DNA from: Deltaproteobacteria bacterium
GTDB taxonomy: Bacteria; UBA10199; JACPAL01; GCA-016699445
DNA: 64,000 nt
Reading direction: 5' to 3'
NCBI GenBank assembly: GCA_016699445.1
Contig: CP064976.1
Span: 2,604,001-2,668,000 of the forward strand
The notes under the pieces: generated by a model
The model's database searches: none
What the model was told of the DNA's origin: nothing
What the model saw: the letters and a program-made list of their open reading frames with translations, nothing else
Shown: positions 1 through 8,366 of the stretch, piece after piece
Position numbering within the stretch: position 1 is the first letter of the stretch
Layout: each line of letters begins with the position of its first letter
Made by a program: the position numbers and the translations under genes

Positions 1-285
1 ACGAGCAAAGACTTCTTAGATATTTTTGGTCTCAAAGACTTAAACGAACTTCCACCTTTGAGAGATTTCGAAGAAATGGTCCGCCGCCAAACTGAAGAAG
101 CCCGCGTTTTCCAATCCACAGCCGTCGTCCTCGATGACCTCCTCGCTTCCACCGAAGAAATTTTAGCGATGGAAGAAGGGGAGAAAGAACTCTTGGCTGA
201 ACTCGATGATGGCATGAAAAATCTGAAAAGTGTGGAGAAGGCGATTTTGCAGCCGCAGGAAGTTACAGAGACTGAGGGCGCATGA
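1..285 (+). CDS. scpB: Segregation and condensation protein B, C-terminal part (5' end outside window)
   Basis: The frame is open from base 1 and has no start inside the window. It begins with TSKDFLDIFGLKDLNELPPL, which matches the conserved end of ScpB (the 'FL..FGLKSLDDLPPL' segment in the second winged-helix domain). ScpB works with ScpA and SMC in chromosome condensation. After this motif comes an acidic, coiled-coil-like tail of about 75 residues, longer than in most ScpB proteins. The TGA stop overlaps the next start in an ATGA arrangement, so it is probably co-transcribed with the glycosyltransferase. The assignment rests on a single motif plus length. Confidence 0.72.
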   Translation, partial: TSKDFLDIFGLKDLNELPPLRDFEEMVRRQTEEARVFQSTAVVLDDLLASTEEILAMEEGEKELLAELDDGMKNLKSVEKAILQPQEVTETEGA

Positions 286-998
286 AAGCTATCATCATGA
301 TTCCAACATATAATGAGGCTCAAAATATTGCTCCTCTTGTAGAAAGTATTTTTTCTCTTAAATTAGAATCTCAGGATAATCTTGAAATTGTGATTGTAGA
401 TGACCACTCGCCTGATGGCACCTCAGATCATATACGAACTTTACAGAAAAAATATCCTCAAAATCTTCATTTAGTGGAACGTCTCCATGAAAAAGGTCGT
501 GGGACAGCCGGAATTGCCGGCTTTTTATTTTGCTTGGAAAGAGATGTGGATTGTATTTTCGAGATGGACGCTGATTTTTCTCATGATCCAGTTCATATCC
601 CAACATTCTTAGGTCTTATTAAACATTATGATCTAGTTATTGGATCTCGTTATGTTCAGGATGGTGAAGAAGTAAATCGAACATGGAAACGGGCGCTTAT
701 TAGTTTTTTAGCCAATTCTATCTATCGTCTTTTTTTAGGATTGCGTATCCGTGATTTGAGTAGTGGATATAAATGTTATCGTAAGGATTTGATGAAGAAG
801 CTTAATTTTAAAGATTTTTACTCTCATGGTTACCCGATAGGGATGGAAACTGTCTTTCGTTGTCATCGATTGGGCGCTAAAATCATCGAATTGCCGGTGA
901 GTTTTCATGATCGACGTTTTGGAAAGTCTAAATTTTCGTTTCGTGAGATCACAGAATCTCTCAAAGTCTCCTTCAAACTCTCTCTAAGTAAAAGTTAA
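282..998 (+). CDS. GT2 polyprenyl-phosphate sugar transferase (dolichol-phosphate mannosyltransferase-like)
   Basis: Family 2 glycosyltransferase of 238 residues resembling DPM1-type enzymes, which move a sugar from a nucleotide sugar to a polyprenyl phosphate at the membrane. Visible motifs are PTYNE at residues 8-12, DDHSPDGT near 40-47, the metal-binding MDADFSHDP near 95-103 and GSRY near 121. There is no C-terminal GtrA or membrane domain, as in the short soluble members. It overlaps scpB by four bases and gmhB by one, so it sits at the head of the heptose gene cluster. Its sugar donor cannot be read from sequence. The polyprenyl-linked sugar could feed the GT-C-like membrane proteins downstream. 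Confidence 0.85.
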   Translation: MKAIIMIPTYNEAQNIAPLVESIFSLKLESQDNLEIVIVDDHSPDGTSDHIRTLQKKYPQNLHLVERLHEKGRGTAGIAGFLFCLERDVDCIFEMDADFSHDPVHIPTFLGLIKHYDLVIGSRYVQDGEEVNRTWKRALISFLANSIYRLFLGLRIRDLSSGYKCYRKDLMKKLNFKDFYSHGYPIGMETVFRCHRLGAKIIELPVSFHDRRFGKSKFSFREITESLKVSFKLSLSKS

Positions 999-1555
999 TG
1001 AAAAAGATTTTTTTTATAGATCGTGATGGTACGATCAATGTTGAAAAGGGATATGTTCATAAATCTGAGGACTTAGAATTTATTCCAGGCTCTTTGGAAG
1101 CGCTTCAAAGAATTAACCAAAATAATGCCAAAATATATATTGTAACAAATCAAGCTGGCATTGCTAAGGGTTTGTATTCCGAAAAGGTATTCCAAGAATT
1201 TAATCAGTTTTTTATAAACATCTTAAAAGAAAATAATATCGAAATTCAGGATGTTCTTTATTGCCCACACCATCCAGACGCTATCCTTCAAGAATATAAA
1301 CTTATCTGTGAATGTCGTAAGCCGGGCAATCTTCTTCTCAAAAAAGTGCTAGAAAAAGAAGGTGTCTTGCCAGAAGAAGCCGTAATGATTGGTGATCGCA
1401 ATACGGATATTGAAGCCGCAAAAAGTATAGGGGTTGAATCATATTTAGTCTTGACCGGATATGGTATGCGAGAGAAGGGCTCCACTCAAGCCGATTTTGT
1501 AGTAAGTGACTTACAAAAAGCTGTGGATTTTGTTTTACTAACAATAAATAGATAA
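998..1555 (+). CDS. gmhB: D-glycero-D-manno-heptose 1,7-bisphosphate phosphatase
   Basis: HAD-family phosphatase of 185 residues that removes the C7 phosphate from heptose 1,7-bisphosphate. The catalytic DRDGT lies at residues 8-12, the zinc ligands typical of GmhB are present (CPHHPD near 89-94 and CEC near 104-106), and GDRNTD near 132-137 is the HAD motif IV acidic pair. Length matches the family. It overlaps the upstream glycosyltransferase by one base (TAATG) and is followed after four bases by hddA, so it is translationally linked to the heptose kinase that makes its substrate. Confidence 0.93.
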   Translation: MKKIFFIDRDGTINVEKGYVHKSEDLEFIPGSLEALQRINQNNAKIYIVTNQAGIAKGLYSEKVFQEFNQFFINILKENNIEIQDVLYCPHHPDAILQEYKLICECRKPGNLLLKKVLEKEGVLPEEAVMIGDRNTDIEAAKSIGVESYLVLTGYGMREKGSTQADFVVSDLQKAVDFVLLTINR

Positions 1556-1559
1556 ATTT

Positions 1560-2555
1560 ATGATTATTTCTAGAACACCAGTTCGAATTAGTTTTTTTGG
1601 TGGAGGTACAGACTATCCTGATTATTATCAGCGTTATCCTGGAGCTGTATTAGGGACAACAATCAATAAGTATGTGTATGTAAGCCTTAATCAGCTGAGT
1701 AGGTTTTTTGAATATAAAATTCGTGTAGGCTATTCAAAATCTGAACTCGTAAATGATATTTCAGAAGTTATTCATCCAAGTGTGAGAGAATGTCTCAGAC
1801 ATATGGAAATTGATGGACATCTTGATATTCATATATTTTCCGATCTGCCTGCGAAAACAGGACTCGGCTCGTCGTCAGCATTCACAGTTGGATTCCTCCA
1901 CTCTCTTCATACACTTAAAGGACAAGTCGTTTCCAAAGAACAACTTGCAGATGAAGCACGTCATATAGAACAAAAATTGATTCCCGAAAATGTAGGTTCA
2001 CAAGATCAGTTTCATGCAGCTTTTGGAGGGATGAATATCATTGAGTTTGATGAGAGTAGAATTCGTGTTCGTCCAGTAATTATTACCAATCAAAAAAAGA
2101 AGCTTCTCGATGATTCTATGATGGTTTTTTATACAGGTATTTCTCGATTTGCTAGCGATGTTGTTAAAGAGCAGGTGGATAATACAAAGTCTAAATCAAA
2201 AGATACTTATCTTAACCGCATGTATAATATGGTATTTGAAGCTGAAAAAATTATTTCCACTGCTTCTTCTGAAACAGTTATTAAAAATCTAGGTGAATTA
2301 TTGCATGAAAGTTGGGAACTTAAGAAAGAACTTTCTTCGAAAGTCACTAACTCTACAATAGATGATATGTATGCTGCTGCTCGAAAAGCTGGAGCCTATG
2401 GAGGAAAAATTTCTGGAGCTGGAGGAGGTGGTTTTCTGACACTTTTTGTAGAGCCTGCTCACCAAGAGTCTGTACGTAGAGCACTACATAGCCATCTAGA
2501 AGTAGATTTTCATTTTGAAGACAATGGAAGTCGCATTATATATCTCAACAATTAA
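1560..2555 (+). CDS. hddA: D-glycero-alpha-D-manno-heptose 7-phosphate kinase (GHMP kinase)
   Basis: GHMP-superfamily kinase of 331 residues that phosphorylates heptose 7-phosphate at C1. The N-terminus carries RTPVRISFFGGGTDYPDYY-type sequence (GGGTD at 14-18), the ATP-binding GLGSSSA lies at 101-107, and the C-terminal GKISGAGGGGF motif is near 282-292. The GGGTD-to-PVR arrangement is characteristic of HddA and of fucokinase-type enzymes rather than of homoserine or mevalonate kinases. Adjacency to gmhB and hddC supports the alpha-anomer, GDP-linked heptose route rather than the HldE (ADP-heptose) route. Confidence 0.92.
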   Translation: MIISRTPVRISFFGGGTDYPDYYQRYPGAVLGTTINKYVYVSLNQLSRFFEYKIRVGYSKSELVNDISEVIHPSVRECLRHMEIDGHLDIHIFSDLPAKTGLGSSSAFTVGFLHSLHTLKGQVVSKEQLADEARHIEQKLIPENVGSQDQFHAAFGGMNIIEFDESRIRVRPVIITNQKKKLLDDSMMVFYTGISRFASDVVKEQVDNTKSKSKDTYLNRMYNMVFEAEKIISTASSETVIKNLGELLHESWELKKELSSKVTNSTIDDMYAAARKAGAYGGKISGAGGGGFLTLFVEPAHQESVRRALHSHLEVDFHFEDNGSRIIYLNN

Positions 2556-2568
2556 TGAAACCTACTTT

Positions 2569-3273
2569 TTGGATGTCATTATCTTAGCTGGAGGAATGGG
2601 CACACGCTTACAATCCGTCCTACCTGATCAACCTAAGCCATTAGCACCTATCCATGGTAAGCCTTTTCTTGATTATCTTTTGAGACGATTGGATAAAGAA
2701 AAATTAATACAAAAAGTAATTTTAGCAACTGGTTATAAATCTCTCTTAATTCAAGAGTACTATTCTACTCATCCTTATCATTTTAAAATAGATTTTTCTT
2801 TTGAGCAGAGTCCTCTAGGTACCGGAGGCGCTGCTCGTTTGGCTCTAGAAAATACTCAGTCCGATTTTGTCTTAATCCTGAACGGAGATTCTTTTGTAGA
2901 ATTTGATCTAGAAAAGATGTTTTTAAGCCTTGTTTCTGAAAAAAATGCCGGTGTCATCTTGCTAACAAAGGTTTTGGATGGGTCTCGATTTGGTACTGTA
3001 AAAATAGATTTGAAAAGCGGTAAAATACTCTCGTTCCTTGAAAAAGTTCATACAGGTACCTCATTAATTAATGCAGGAGCCTATCTTCTATCCCGAAATG
3101 CTCTTTTCTTATGGCCTCGTGAAAAAAGAATCTCCATGGAAAATGAGATCTTGCCTTTCCTTCTGGCAGGAGAAACACTTTATGGATATGTGGTAGAAAA
3201 CCCTTTTATTGATATTGGTACGCCCGATTCCTATCGACAGGCAGAGGATTTTTTTAAGGCAGATGTTGATTGA
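2569..3273 (+). CDS. hddC: D-glycero-alpha-D-manno-heptose 1-phosphate guanylyltransferase
   Basis: Nucleotidyltransferase that forms GDP-heptose. The product starts LDVIILAGGMGTRLQSVLP, the usual HddC N-terminus, followed by PKPLAPI, GTGGAA and NGDSF. I chose the TTG at 2569 because it gives the family-typical start and a length of 234 residues. ATGs at 2515 and 2524 are also in frame but would add 15-18 residues unlike the family and overlap hddA. No clear ribosome binding site decides the matter. The end overlaps the convergent membrane gene by 20 bases. Together with gmhA, hddA and gmhB the pathway is complete. Confidence 0.87.
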   Translation: MDVIILAGGMGTRLQSVLPDQPKPLAPIHGKPFLDYLLRRLDKEKLIQKVILATGYKSLLIQEYYSTHPYHFKIDFSFEQSPLGTGGAARLALENTQSDFVLILNGDSFVEFDLEKMFLSLVSEKNAGVILLTKVLDGSRFGTVKIDLKSGKILSFLEKVHTGTSLINAGAYLLSRNALFLWPREKRISMENEILPFLLAGETLYGYVVENPFIDIGTPDSYRQAEDFFKADVD

Positions 3274-4837
3274 GAGGTGGGATAAATTCATGAGCTTCTT
3301 CATAATGCCAAAGCATAAAATCGCCTGATTGAGCCACCATTTTTAAACCCTTAAAAGATTGAAGATAGCTTAAAAAATCTTCTGGAGTTTGATGCACAAG
3401 CCAATAATCATAATAAGATGAGCTTTTAAATATTTCCTGAAAAGCTTGTTCGCGTAGCTTTTGACAATCGATAGTTTTAAATGGCGAGGTTGTTTTACAA
3501 ATAGAGGAAATATTAACAGGAAAACTTTCTTCTGTAGCAGGAAAATAATTTACAGAGCTACCCTGTTTTTTACTTAAAGACTCAAACCAATCAAAAGCAA
3601 ATAGGTATGGGGAAAAAACAATCTTCTCATCAGGATACATTGCCCAAATATGAGCAATATCCCAATTCAGAAGGGAAGGACCTTTAAGATTAAAATTGAT
3701 CGGATAGAGCCTCGATTGATCAGGTAAACTTTTTAATACAACACTGGCTTCCTTGGCGTATTTAGTAACTTTATTCATTCCCCAGAAAACACCACAAGCC
3801 AAAACAAGAAATGTCGTTATACTAATTATCTGAATCCTTTTAATCTCCTTCTCGTTTAGAAAACTTAGGCTTATGGGAAGAAAGGCCCAAATCAAAATCA
3901 AAAACCTCTCATTAAGATGTGCACCACCACTTCCAGCTCGTGGAAAGATTAAATAAGATGCTAAAAAAGATAGCCAAAAAATTTTAGATTTCCAGGGTTC
4001 CTTTTTAACAGAAAGAAACATAAGATAGATAAGGAGTAAGAAAAAAGGCACAGCAAAAAAGAAATGGGCGAGTGAGTAGTCCATAAAGTTTAAAAAGAAG
4101 ATGCCCCCTAATAAAATCGGAATTGTCCCAAAAATATACGAAACATTATTTCCAGAAGGACTGTTAAAGAGTGGGATAATAAATCCTATAAAAAGAAAAA
4201 ATGAGATAATAAAACCATACAAAGCCCAGCTGAAATATTTTCCATTTATCTTCTCTGTTATCAAAAGTAAGAAAAAACAAAGTCCTAAGGCAAAAAATGA
4301 AAAAGGATGTGATATCCATGCCGCCCAACAAAAAAGGGAAAACAGAAGCGGGAGGTAAGAACGTGGGGAATCAAGCCCTCTTTTTAAAAGCCCTAACAAG
4401 ATAAATGTTAATGGCACAGATGCTAAATAGTTATACATTCCACGCATGAAAAGAGGATGAAAACAAAAAGGTAACATTAATACCCATAGCCGACTGTTTT
4501 GAGGTGACCAAATATGCAGGAAAAAATAAAAAGAAATCAGGAAAAATATTGTAAAGAAACAAACAAAAATCTTTTCGTAAATATCTGCTGAAAGAAACTT
4601 GGAAAATGGTTGGTAGAGAAGAGGGAAAATTGATTTTGTTTGAGTGAATCCTAAATTGTTTTGGTAAACAGCTGATTCAGCTGGGCTATGAGCTAGTCGA
4701 CTGAGAATGATAGCAACTTTCTTATGATTGGGCCCGTCTTGTGTTGAAAAAGGTATATACCAAAAAAACAAAGTTAGAATGATGATGGAAAAAATAAGTG
4801 TCTTTTGTCGTAATAAAAATTTCATAAAAAGTAACAA
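3254..4837 (-). CDS. Polytopic membrane protein, GT-C-like, function unknown
   Basis: A 527-residue protein with a first membrane helix at about residues 12-30, then an acidic Asp-Gly-containing loop (STQDGPNHKK), then at least eight further hydrophobic segments to about residue 360, and a soluble C-terminal domain of about 160 residues. An acidic residue pair just after the first helix and a soluble tail recall lipid-linked sugar transferases of the GT-C fold (PMT/ArnT/GT39 and related), but I recognise no family-defining motif. It lies between hddC (tail-to-tail, 20-base overlap) and a second polytopic protein on the other strand, so a role in heptose-containing surface glycan assembly is inferred from position only. 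Start could also be the Met four codons in. Confidence 0.7.
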   Translation of the reverse strand: MLLFMKFLLRQKTLIFSIIILTLFFWYIPFSTQDGPNHKKVAIILSRLAHSPAESAVYQNNLGFTQTKSIFPLLYQPFSKFLSADIYEKIFVCFFTIFFLISFYFFLHIWSPQNSRLWVLMLPFCFHPLFMRGMYNYLASVPLTFILLGLLKRGLDSPRSYLPLLFSLFCWAAWISHPFSFFALGLCFFLLLITEKINGKYFSWALYGFIISFFLFIGFIIPLFNSPSGNNVSYIFGTIPILLGGIFFLNFMDYSLAHFFFAVPFFLLLIYLMFLSVKKEPWKSKIFWLSFLASYLIFPRAGSGGAHLNERFLILIWAFLPISLSFLNEKEIKRIQIISITTFLVLACGVFWGMNKVTKYAKEASVVLKSLPDQSRLYPINFNLKGPSLLNWDIAHIWAMYPDEKIVFSPYLFAFDWFESLSKKQGSSVNYFPATEESFPVNISSICKTTSPFKTIDCQKLREQAFQEIFKSSSYYDYWLVHQTPEDFLSYLQSFKGLKMVAQSGDFMLWHYEEAHEFIPPLNQHLP

Positions 4838-4915
4838 TCAAAGTCATACTCGTAAGACAAGTATTTTAAGGTTAAATATTTGACTATCTTCAAAAAAGAT
4901 TCGTATCTGTGCTTG

Positions 4916-6334
4916 ATGAAAAAAGTTGTTTTGTTTTTATTAATTCTGTTGCACGTTCTTTTGTTCAATTATTTTTTTGTCAATAGATACCCCCCTCAGG
5001 AAGCTGCAATACAGAGAGCTGCTTGGAATGAAAATAACTTTAGTGGAAATGTTGATGATTATTTAAAACTCTATTTTAGCAGTCGTAGTGATGAAACTTA
5101 TTATTATCAGTGGGCGACATTTATTCTTGGAAAAGAATTTTCTTTTGACGATCCGAGCCCTGCAGGTCTTGATAAAGATCATGCAAAAGCCGGAGAAAAT
5201 GAATACGGACTGACAAATTATTTTCATGAGTCTCCAAAACTGAGAAGGCCTTATCGTGATATTTCTTTTGGATATCCACCCCTGATGATAGTTCCTATTT
5301 TAACTTCAAGGTTTTTAAGTCATAACTATCTGGAGTTTATACGTTACCTGGCTTTATTTGCGACACTTGCTTACTTTGGCTCTCTTTGGATCATGTATAG
5401 AATCTGGAAGGAACAACCTCAGGAAACAAAATTTAGCTGGAATACGATCTTGGCGACTTCATTGTTATCATTATTTTTCTTGGGACAAATTTATGTCACT
5501 CATTTGGATGTCTATCCAAGTTTGCTCTACGCTCTTGCTGTTTATTATTTCATCAAGGAAAGATATATTTTTTCAGGAGTTTGGATTGTTTTAGGAACCT
5601 TTGCCAAAGCCTATTCATTGATATTAGCGCCTCTTTTTATGATAACCCTACTGCAGAATAAAAAATATCGAGAGCTGGTTTTAACCTCTATTGTATCTAT
5701 TGTTCTGATTATTCTTTTGAATTGGATGTTAGCTTGGTGGACAGAAGGTCATTATTTTGACACTTTAAAACTTCATTGGGACCGAGGTATTCAAGCGGAA
5801 AGCCTCTATTCACTTGTTCCGTATCTTGCTCACTTAATTTTCAAATCACCCATTAATATTTATTTTAGTCATGGATCTTATAATATCGACGCTGCATCTG
5901 TACCTTTTTTATTAAAGATGAGTAAAATGACTCCTATTATTGTCTTTTCAAGTCTTTATTTTTTATTTTGGCGCTTTATTCGCATTAAAAAAGGGGACTT
6001 GAATCAAAAGCAAATTCTCGTTAGTACTTCATTTTTTTTAATCTGTGCTTTTATTCTGACATTTAAGGTCTTTTCACCAGCTTTTCTTATTTGGCTGACA
6101 CCTTTAGTATTTATTATTGATGTGTCTTATAAGAAATACTTTATGTTCTTTTTTATTTTTATGTTTTTTATCACCCAATGCATTTTCCCAAATGCTTCCC
6201 GATCATTGCTTCAGGCTCAACCACTTGGTGTGATTCTATTATGTATTAGAAATTTTCTGCTCTTGGGACTTTTTATATGGGGAACATCTCAACTTTATTT
6301 AAAAAAGAAAGAATACGAGTTAAACCATGGATAG
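4916..6334 (+). CDS. Polytopic membrane protein, GT87/DUF2029-like mannosyltransferase candidate
   Basis: About 472 residues with a membrane anchor immediately after the start (MKKVVLFLLILLHVLLF) and about ten hydrophobic segments. The ATG at 4916 was preferred over an upstream TTG at 4880 because the upstream 12 residues are polar and the signal-anchor begins at this Met. Layout (long periplasmic loop after helix 1, then repeated helices with a YPSLLYAL segment) resembles GT87/DUF2029 polyprenyl-phosphate-dependent transferases. The family call is tentative. It overlaps the following GtrA-methyltransferase by eight bases, so the two are expressed together. Confidence 0.68.
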   Translation: MKKVVLFLLILLHVLLFNYFFVNRYPPQEAAIQRAAWNENNFSGNVDDYLKLYFSSRSDETYYYQWATFILGKEFSFDDPSPAGLDKDHAKAGENEYGLTNYFHESPKLRRPYRDISFGYPPLMIVPILTSRFLSHNYLEFIRYLALFATLAYFGSLWIMYRIWKEQPQETKFSWNTILATSLLSLFFLGQIYVTHLDVYPSLLYALAVYYFIKERYIFSGVWIVLGTFAKAYSLILAPLFMITLLQNKKYRELVLTSIVSIVLIILLNWMLAWWTEGHYFDTLKLHWDRGIQAESLYSLVPYLAHLIFKSPINIYFSHGSYNIDAASVPFLLKMSKMTPIIVFSSLYFLFWRFIRIKKGDLNQKQILVSTSFFLICAFILTFKVFSPAFLIWLTPLVFIIDVSYKKYFMFFFIFMFFITQCIFPNASRSLLQAQPLGVILLCIRNFLLLGLFIWGTSQLYLKKKEYELNHG

Positions 6335-7412
6335 CTTAATTTCATCAGTAACAGAAGACCCCAAGAATAGACTTAAATATAGAGATGGCTTGGTATTTAT
6401 ACTGGGTGGTTTTTCAGGTGCTGCAATCAATTTTACAGTAACGTTTTTCTTGGCTTTAAAGCTCAACTTAAATCCGAGTGTCTCTTTTTTCTTTGGAGTA
6501 TTAGCTAACCAGTTTTTTCACTATCTTTATTACAAGGTAGTTTATGCCAGCCAAAAAGTTACTTTACGAACATCATTACCCCTACATTTTTTTCTTTATT
6601 TCTGTGTAGCTTTTGGAAGTGCGGTTGTTTTTCATTTTTTTATTGTCTCATTTAACTTCACAAATTTGGGAGCCTTTGGTTTAAGTTTATCTCTCTTATC
6701 TTTAGCAAATGTTTTATTAGTTCGCATTTCAACTTTTAGCTCTGCTCAACTGGCAAGCGTTGAATATTGCGAAATGAATGAAAGTTATTACGACGATCAG
6801 ACAAATGAAAATAAAGTCAGTAAATTTAGAGCCTGGTACCATAGATCGCGCTATAAACGCCTAACACGTTTTATTGGAGAATATTACAAGTCTGGCATGA
6901 AGATAGCTGATTTAGGATCAGCTAATTGTTGGTGGAATACACAGGGGCTTCCTGTGGTGGGTGTAGACATTAATGAAAAAATGCTTGATTGGGCAAAAAA
7001 GAATAATCGTTTAATAGATTATCGAGTAACTCCTGATTTATCCAAGTCTGGACTGAATTCAAAATCTTTTGATTTAGTAGTGATGAGCGAAACTTTAGAA
7101 CATATTTTAGACCTTCCTGGAGTAATAGCAGAAGTTTCGAGAATCTTAAAAGATGATGGGACATTTCTCATTACCGTTCCATACGATCTCTTTTTGGGAC
7201 CCTTTTTTATTTTTTTTAATTTAAGCTGTCTCTATATGGGTTATGTGAAAGGTAGTCTTTACCATAGATATCGATGTGGTCATATTAATCATTTTACAAA
7301 AAGACGCCTTCGTCAGGTTTTAGGTAATAATGGATTCTTAGTTAAAAGATGCTTTATCGTAAATGGGTTTCTTTTATATGCTGAAGCTTGCAAGACAGAC
7401 AAAGCCTGTTGA
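6327..7412 (+). CDS. GtrA-like membrane domain fused to a class I SAM-dependent methyltransferase
   Basis: 361 residues in two parts. Residues about 20-135 hold four hydrophobic helices in the GtrA/flippase-like pattern (GGFSGAAINF start, short loops), a domain linked to polyprenyl-phosphate sugar translocation. Residues about 155-355 form a Rossmann methyltransferase with motif I IADLGSAN, acidic strand-2 end VVGVDINEKML, and the SETLEHILD region, followed by a short hydrophobic segment typical of membrane-associated glycan methyltransferases. Starting ATG overlaps the preceding gene by eight bases. Position at the end of the cluster suggests it modifies or flips the same lipid-linked glycan. 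The fusion is unusual because GtrA is normally a stand-alone protein. Confidence 0.82.
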   Translation: MDSLISSVTEDPKNRLKYRDGLVFILGGFSGAAINFTVTFFLALKLNLNPSVSFFFGVLANQFFHYLYYKVVYASQKVTLRTSLPLHFFLYFCVAFGSAVVFHFFIVSFNFTNLGAFGLSLSLLSLANVLLVRISTFSSAQLASVEYCEMNESYYDDQTNENKVSKFRAWYHRSRYKRLTRFIGEYYKSGMKIADLGSANCWWNTQGLPVVGVDINEKMLDWAKKNNRLIDYRVTPDLSKSGLNSKSFDLVVMSETLEHILDLPGVIAEVSRILKDDGTFLITVPYDLFLGPFFIFFNLSCLYMGYVKGSLYHRYRCGHINHFTKRRLRQVLGNNGFLVKRCFIVNGFLLYAEACKTDKAC

Positions 7413-7439
7413 GTTTACTCTACTTTCTAAAAAATACGA

Positions 7440-8015
7440 CTAACAAAATAATTTAGCTTCCACAAACTCACAAATTGTATGAGCCACCAACATAGTTCCT
7501 TCCTGAATGCGCGGCGTGCTGGAAGAGGGGATATAAATACAATAATCTGAAACAGACGTTATTTTTGCCTGTTTATTTTCACCTGTAATGCCAACGGTCA
7601 AAAGTCCAATGCGACGAGCTTCTTCCATGGCTAAGATGACATTTTTTGAATTGCCACTTGTTGATAAACCTAAAAGGATATCTCCCTTGCGACCATTAGC
7701 ATCGACCTGTCTTTGAAAAACTTTTTCATAGGAATAGTCATTTCCAATAGCTGTAATTGAAGCAATATTAGAGCTTAAAGCTTCTGCATAGAGGCCTTTT
7801 CTCTCAATAAAAAATCGACTGACTAGTTCACCAACAATATGCTGAGCATCACAAGCGCTCCCACCATTACCACAAACCAATAACTTCCCGCCTTGTTGGT
7901 AACATTTTACAAGAGAGTCTGTGATGAGATCCAGTTGTCTATGTAAAGCTTCGTCAGCGTTTATTTTTTGAACGACATCGAGATGCTCTGAAAAACATCT
8001 TTGCCAAGAATACAT
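7440..8015 (-). CDS. gmhA: Sedoheptulose 7-phosphate isomerase
   Basis: SIS-domain isomerase of 191 residues that starts heptose synthesis by converting sedoheptulose 7-phosphate to heptose 7-phosphate. Signature pieces are GNGGSACDAQHI near 49-60, AIGNDYSYE, and the phosphate-binding STSGNSKN loop near 120. Full length for the family. A strong ribosome binding site (taggagg, five bases before the ATG) fixes the start. It is on the opposite strand to hddA/gmhB/hddC, and its leader carries the structured repeat at 8031-8146. Confidence 0.94.
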   Translation of the reverse strand: MYSWQRCFSEHLDVVQKINADEALHRQLDLITDSLVKCYQQGGKLLVCGNGGSACDAQHIVGELVSRFFIERKGLYAEALSSNIASITAIGNDYSYEKVFQRQVDANGRKGDILLGLSTSGNSKNVILAMEEARRIGLLTVGITGENKQAKITSVSDYCIYIPSSSTPRIQEGTMLVAHTICEFVEAKLFC

Positions 8016-8030
8016 AGTTTCCTCCTATTT

Positions 8031-8146
8031 ATATATAGTGAGCGAGCATCTTAAAAACTGATTCATTCAGTTTTTAGGAGCGGAGCGAACGATCAGTCAT
8101 TTGATGTTAGATGAGGGTTTCAGGGAGAGAGTAGTATCTCTCCCTG
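8031..8146 (-). repeat. Structured dispersed repeat, copy A (gmhA leader / downstream of tRNA-fMet)
   Basis: Read on the minus strand it has a 10-bp perfect hairpin (8121-8130 with 8137-8146, loop of six), then CCCTCATCT, then GATCGTTCGCT, then a second hairpin (8053-8061 with 8067-8075, loop ATGAA), then ATGCTC and CACT-TATAT. The same ordered blocks recur at 42494-42608. The second hairpin ends in runs of A and T and could also act as a weak bidirectional terminator for tRNA-fMet. Function unknown. Confidence 0.72.
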
Positions 8147-8155
8147 ATTTTCAAT

Positions 8156-8230
<75 letters not shown>

Positions 8231-8274
8231 CCAGGCGGTACTGCTTGCGCAGTCCGCTAAAAATGAAGTGCTCC

Positions 8275-8301
8275 AGTATTCGCTAAATGAATTGATGTCA
8301 A
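8275..8301 (-). promoter_or_regulatory. Possible sigma-70 promoter for tRNA-fMet
   Basis: On the minus strand TTGACA (8301-8296) is followed after 15 bases by AATACT (8280-8275). The predicted start would lie about 35 bases before the tRNA. The -35 box is perfect but the spacer is short, so this is tentative. Confidence 0.35.
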
Positions 8302-8366
8302 GTAAGTGAATCATTTTGAGTTTTTTATTTACAAGAAAATTGAGTTCATATTAACTCGCGCACCAC

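Noticed and set aside
2515..2568. Upstream ATG start of hddC at 2515 or 2524
   Set aside because: Adds residues without family similarity and overlaps hddA by up to 41 bases. Kept only as an alternative.
8121..8146. Hairpin as the Rho-independent terminator of tRNA-fMet
   Set aside because: No T-run follows on the minus strand, and the same stem occurs upstream of thrS, so it is part of a repeat and not a simple terminator.
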